A stretch of 64,000 nucleotides of DNA from Monomorium pharaonis (Eukaryota; Arthropoda; Insecta; Hymenoptera; Formicidae). The notes below the pieces were generated by a model. That model saw only the letters and a program-made list of their open reading frames with translations, did no database searches and was not told where the DNA came from. This document shows positions 62,072-64,000 of the stretch, piece after piece; within the stretch, counting starts at the first letter, position 1, and every line of letters starts with the position of its first letter. The translations under genes and the position numbers were made by a program. Where the stretch lies: contig NC_050474.1 of NCBI RefSeq assembly GCF_013373865.1, positions 1,016,001 through 1,080,000 of the forward strand. Reading direction: 5' to 3'.

Positions 62072-63947
62072 ATGAATTTAAATAAAAGTAATGGCTGAAT
62101 TTGTTAGAGCTATAAATTATCTGAGCTATAAGCTGATCGTTATTTCTTTACCGAAAAAGTAACCGTAACAATAACAGTATTGTATAAATAACCTGGTTGT
62201 TTCCCAACCCCTTGGTTAACGATTCGCGAAATTGATCGAGTACTCCGAAATTTTAGAAAATTCGCTGTTTGCGCAACCGTCCGCAGGCGTACGATTTACG
62301 CGGTCGGATTCATCGAGATTTGTGTGTTCCTTGAAAGAAGGATTACGGGCCGAGGGTCTCGGTAGCACGTGGAAGTGAAATAAATAAGGGCGATCTTCTC
62401 GAATATCTCTTTCGCCCTGCTCGGCGCATTATCGCTTCCAGGTTCCTCAGATCGATATCGCTGATTGAACCGCGGTCGAGTTCCCGCGAGCTTCGCCGAT
62501 TACGCGAGGATCGCAGACGAGTGCTCTGGGACGCGGATGGAAAACGAACCGAAAGCAAGCATCCGCGTGACGCGACTTTTGTGCATCGGCGAAACAACAA
62601 CGGCACCCCAATCTCGAAACCGTGATTTTTCCGTGGCCTGATTTCACTGTCTCCCTCTCTCTCTCTCTCTCTTTCTCTCTCTTTCCCGCAGCATCCCCCA
62701 AGCGCCTATTCGTCGTGTCCGTCTCCCCTCCGTCCGATTGAAAATATAGCGACGGAAGGGAAAAAAATTGGGGCGTGCGGTAAAAGGTAATCGATCGGGC
62801 CGGCCAAGAGATATCTACGACACGCGCGCCCACCGCCACCACGTACCCCGATATATATTTCCCGTTTTGCGGGTGAATATATGTGACGTCGGAAATATAA
62901 CGCCGACGTCGAAACGCAAGACCGTGACGAAGGCGGAACGGTGACCGTCACGTACATTAACGTCACGTGTTTTCACGAAATAATAATAATAATTATTATT
63001 ATTATTGTGTTATATTAAGCCATTGTCGTATCAGCGGGGACGTCAATTTCACTCGACGAACATCATTTATTTCAATTAAACGTTTGCACGGACATTGTCA
63101 TCCTCGTGTGTAACCGCTAAAGTAGACAATAAAATCCTTCGCGTCACGATTTAATCCGGCCGAGCCAGGGAGCCGCCGGATCTCTCTTATTTCTACCGAG
63201 TTCCACTAAGTAGTCCTCGTTGAAGCCGTCAGAGATTTGTAAAACTGGACGGTTAATTTCCACAAACTCTACCATTTTACGGAGAAAACCGCACTTTTAG
63301 AAAAACTACACTCCGACTGATTAAAAAAAGCTTGGATCTTTTATCTCAGGTAATTAGAGCTGGCGCAATTCGTATCGCAAATAGAATTTAACACGACGTG
63401 CGCAGTCTGCAGCTGTCACAATATTAACGCAAACCACTTCAAAAAATGTACAGAATGCTTAGAATTGCAACATAACTTTGCAGTTGATTTCAATAACAAA
63501 AAATTCAACTCGTGATCAAAATTCTCTTATATATATAAATGAATAAAAATGTTTTGTACTGAATCTCAAATAAATTTCGACAACTTTTATTTGATATATA
63601 GAAATGTTTCTGAAAGTTAAAAGAATATTTAAATACTCCTTACAAATGTTTGACTATATCAAGTAAAAAAGTTGTAAGTATATTGAAATTAAAAAATTGT
63701 AGACTCTTTAGGTTTTATTCCTTGCTCTTGTATAATTTTTCTATCAACGAAAAAATTTTTGGTCATAAATACCTGAATTTTTGTCTTAAAATTAATTAGT
63801 AACTAAATAATTACTTTTATTATGTTTAATTACTATTAATATAATTCCTAAATATTACTACATATTTGATTATATTAATAAAACATTTAATAGCAATTAT
63901 TTCAGCAAAACTTGATTATTATTACTAAACTCTTTTTTTCGATGCAG
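61840..63947. other. Spacer before the window end
   Basis: AT-rich, with a CpG-rich block at 62.2-62.95 kb. That block contains a CT tract (62656-62684) followed by CCCGCAG, resembling a splice acceptor. A trinucleotide palindrome (AATAATAAT...ATTATTATT) lies at about 62980-63005. No firm coding exon. Confidence 0.45.
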
Positions 63948-63948
63948 T

Positions 63949-64000
63949 TGCATCATTCTGAGCGTGTTGTGTCGAAATGACGCGTAGAAGAAAAGATTCT
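63949..64000 (+). CDS. Possible 5' exon and start codon of a gene running out of the window
   Basis: A pyrimidine run and GATGCAG (acceptor at 63947-63948) is followed by 29 bases and then ATG at 63978. The frame stays open to the window edge (MTRRRKD and onward). The stretch 63949-63977 would be leader sequence. Product unknown; only eight codons are visible. Confidence 0.25.

Overview
This is a eukaryotic nuclear window, most likely from an insect and probably a hymenopteran such as an ant. Genes are split by short AT-rich introns with ordinary GT-AG splice sites. Intergenic DNA alternates between AT-rich tracts and CpG-rich islands. The recognisable proteins are animal ones with an insect flavour: sigma-class GST, a cGAS-like receptor and CHRAC-14. 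There are many foldback MITEs and microsatellites, and one 500-N assembly gap at 40372-40871. The species call is an inference. All exon joins below were made by hand from splice consensus, reading phase and family similarity.

Left part (1-15.5 kb), dense: syntaxin-6 (minus, 3' end outside the window, with a U12-type AT-AC intron); a nest of foldback transposon remnants (2.65-3.55 kb); gamma-SNAP (minus, with an 18-nt microexon behind a U12-like intron), head to head with the intronless POLE3/CHRAC-14 gene (plus); a candidate 58-residue membrane micropeptide gene (minus); and the E3 ligase LRSAM1 (minus, RING, SAM and leucine-rich repeats). Syntaxin-6 and gamma-SNAP both act in SNARE-mediated membrane fusion, and LRSAM1 in endosomal sorting and ubiquitylation. 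I see no operon-like logic beyond the shared promoter of gamma-SNAP and POLE3.

Middle part (17-39 kb): a serine- and charge-rich protein of about 743 residues that I do not recognise (minus); a homologue of FIRRM/C1orf112, the partner of FIGNL1 in RAD51 control (plus, 13 exons); and a complete cGAS-like receptor of the Mab-21/cGAS nucleotidyltransferase family with its acidic catalytic residues, a TATA promoter and a decayed partial duplication at its 3' end (plus). A long inverted repeat abuts the assembly gap at 39.8-40.4 kb.

Right part (43-64 kb): a sigma-class glutathione S-transferase (minus, four coding exons), then about 17 kb of gene-poor sequence with microsatellites and CpG-rich patches. 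It holds one convincing isolated first coding exon (plus, 55083-55154) and a possible second gene start at the very end. It also holds a 10-bp-unit minisatellite beside a Helitron-like terminus at 61.2-62.0 kb.
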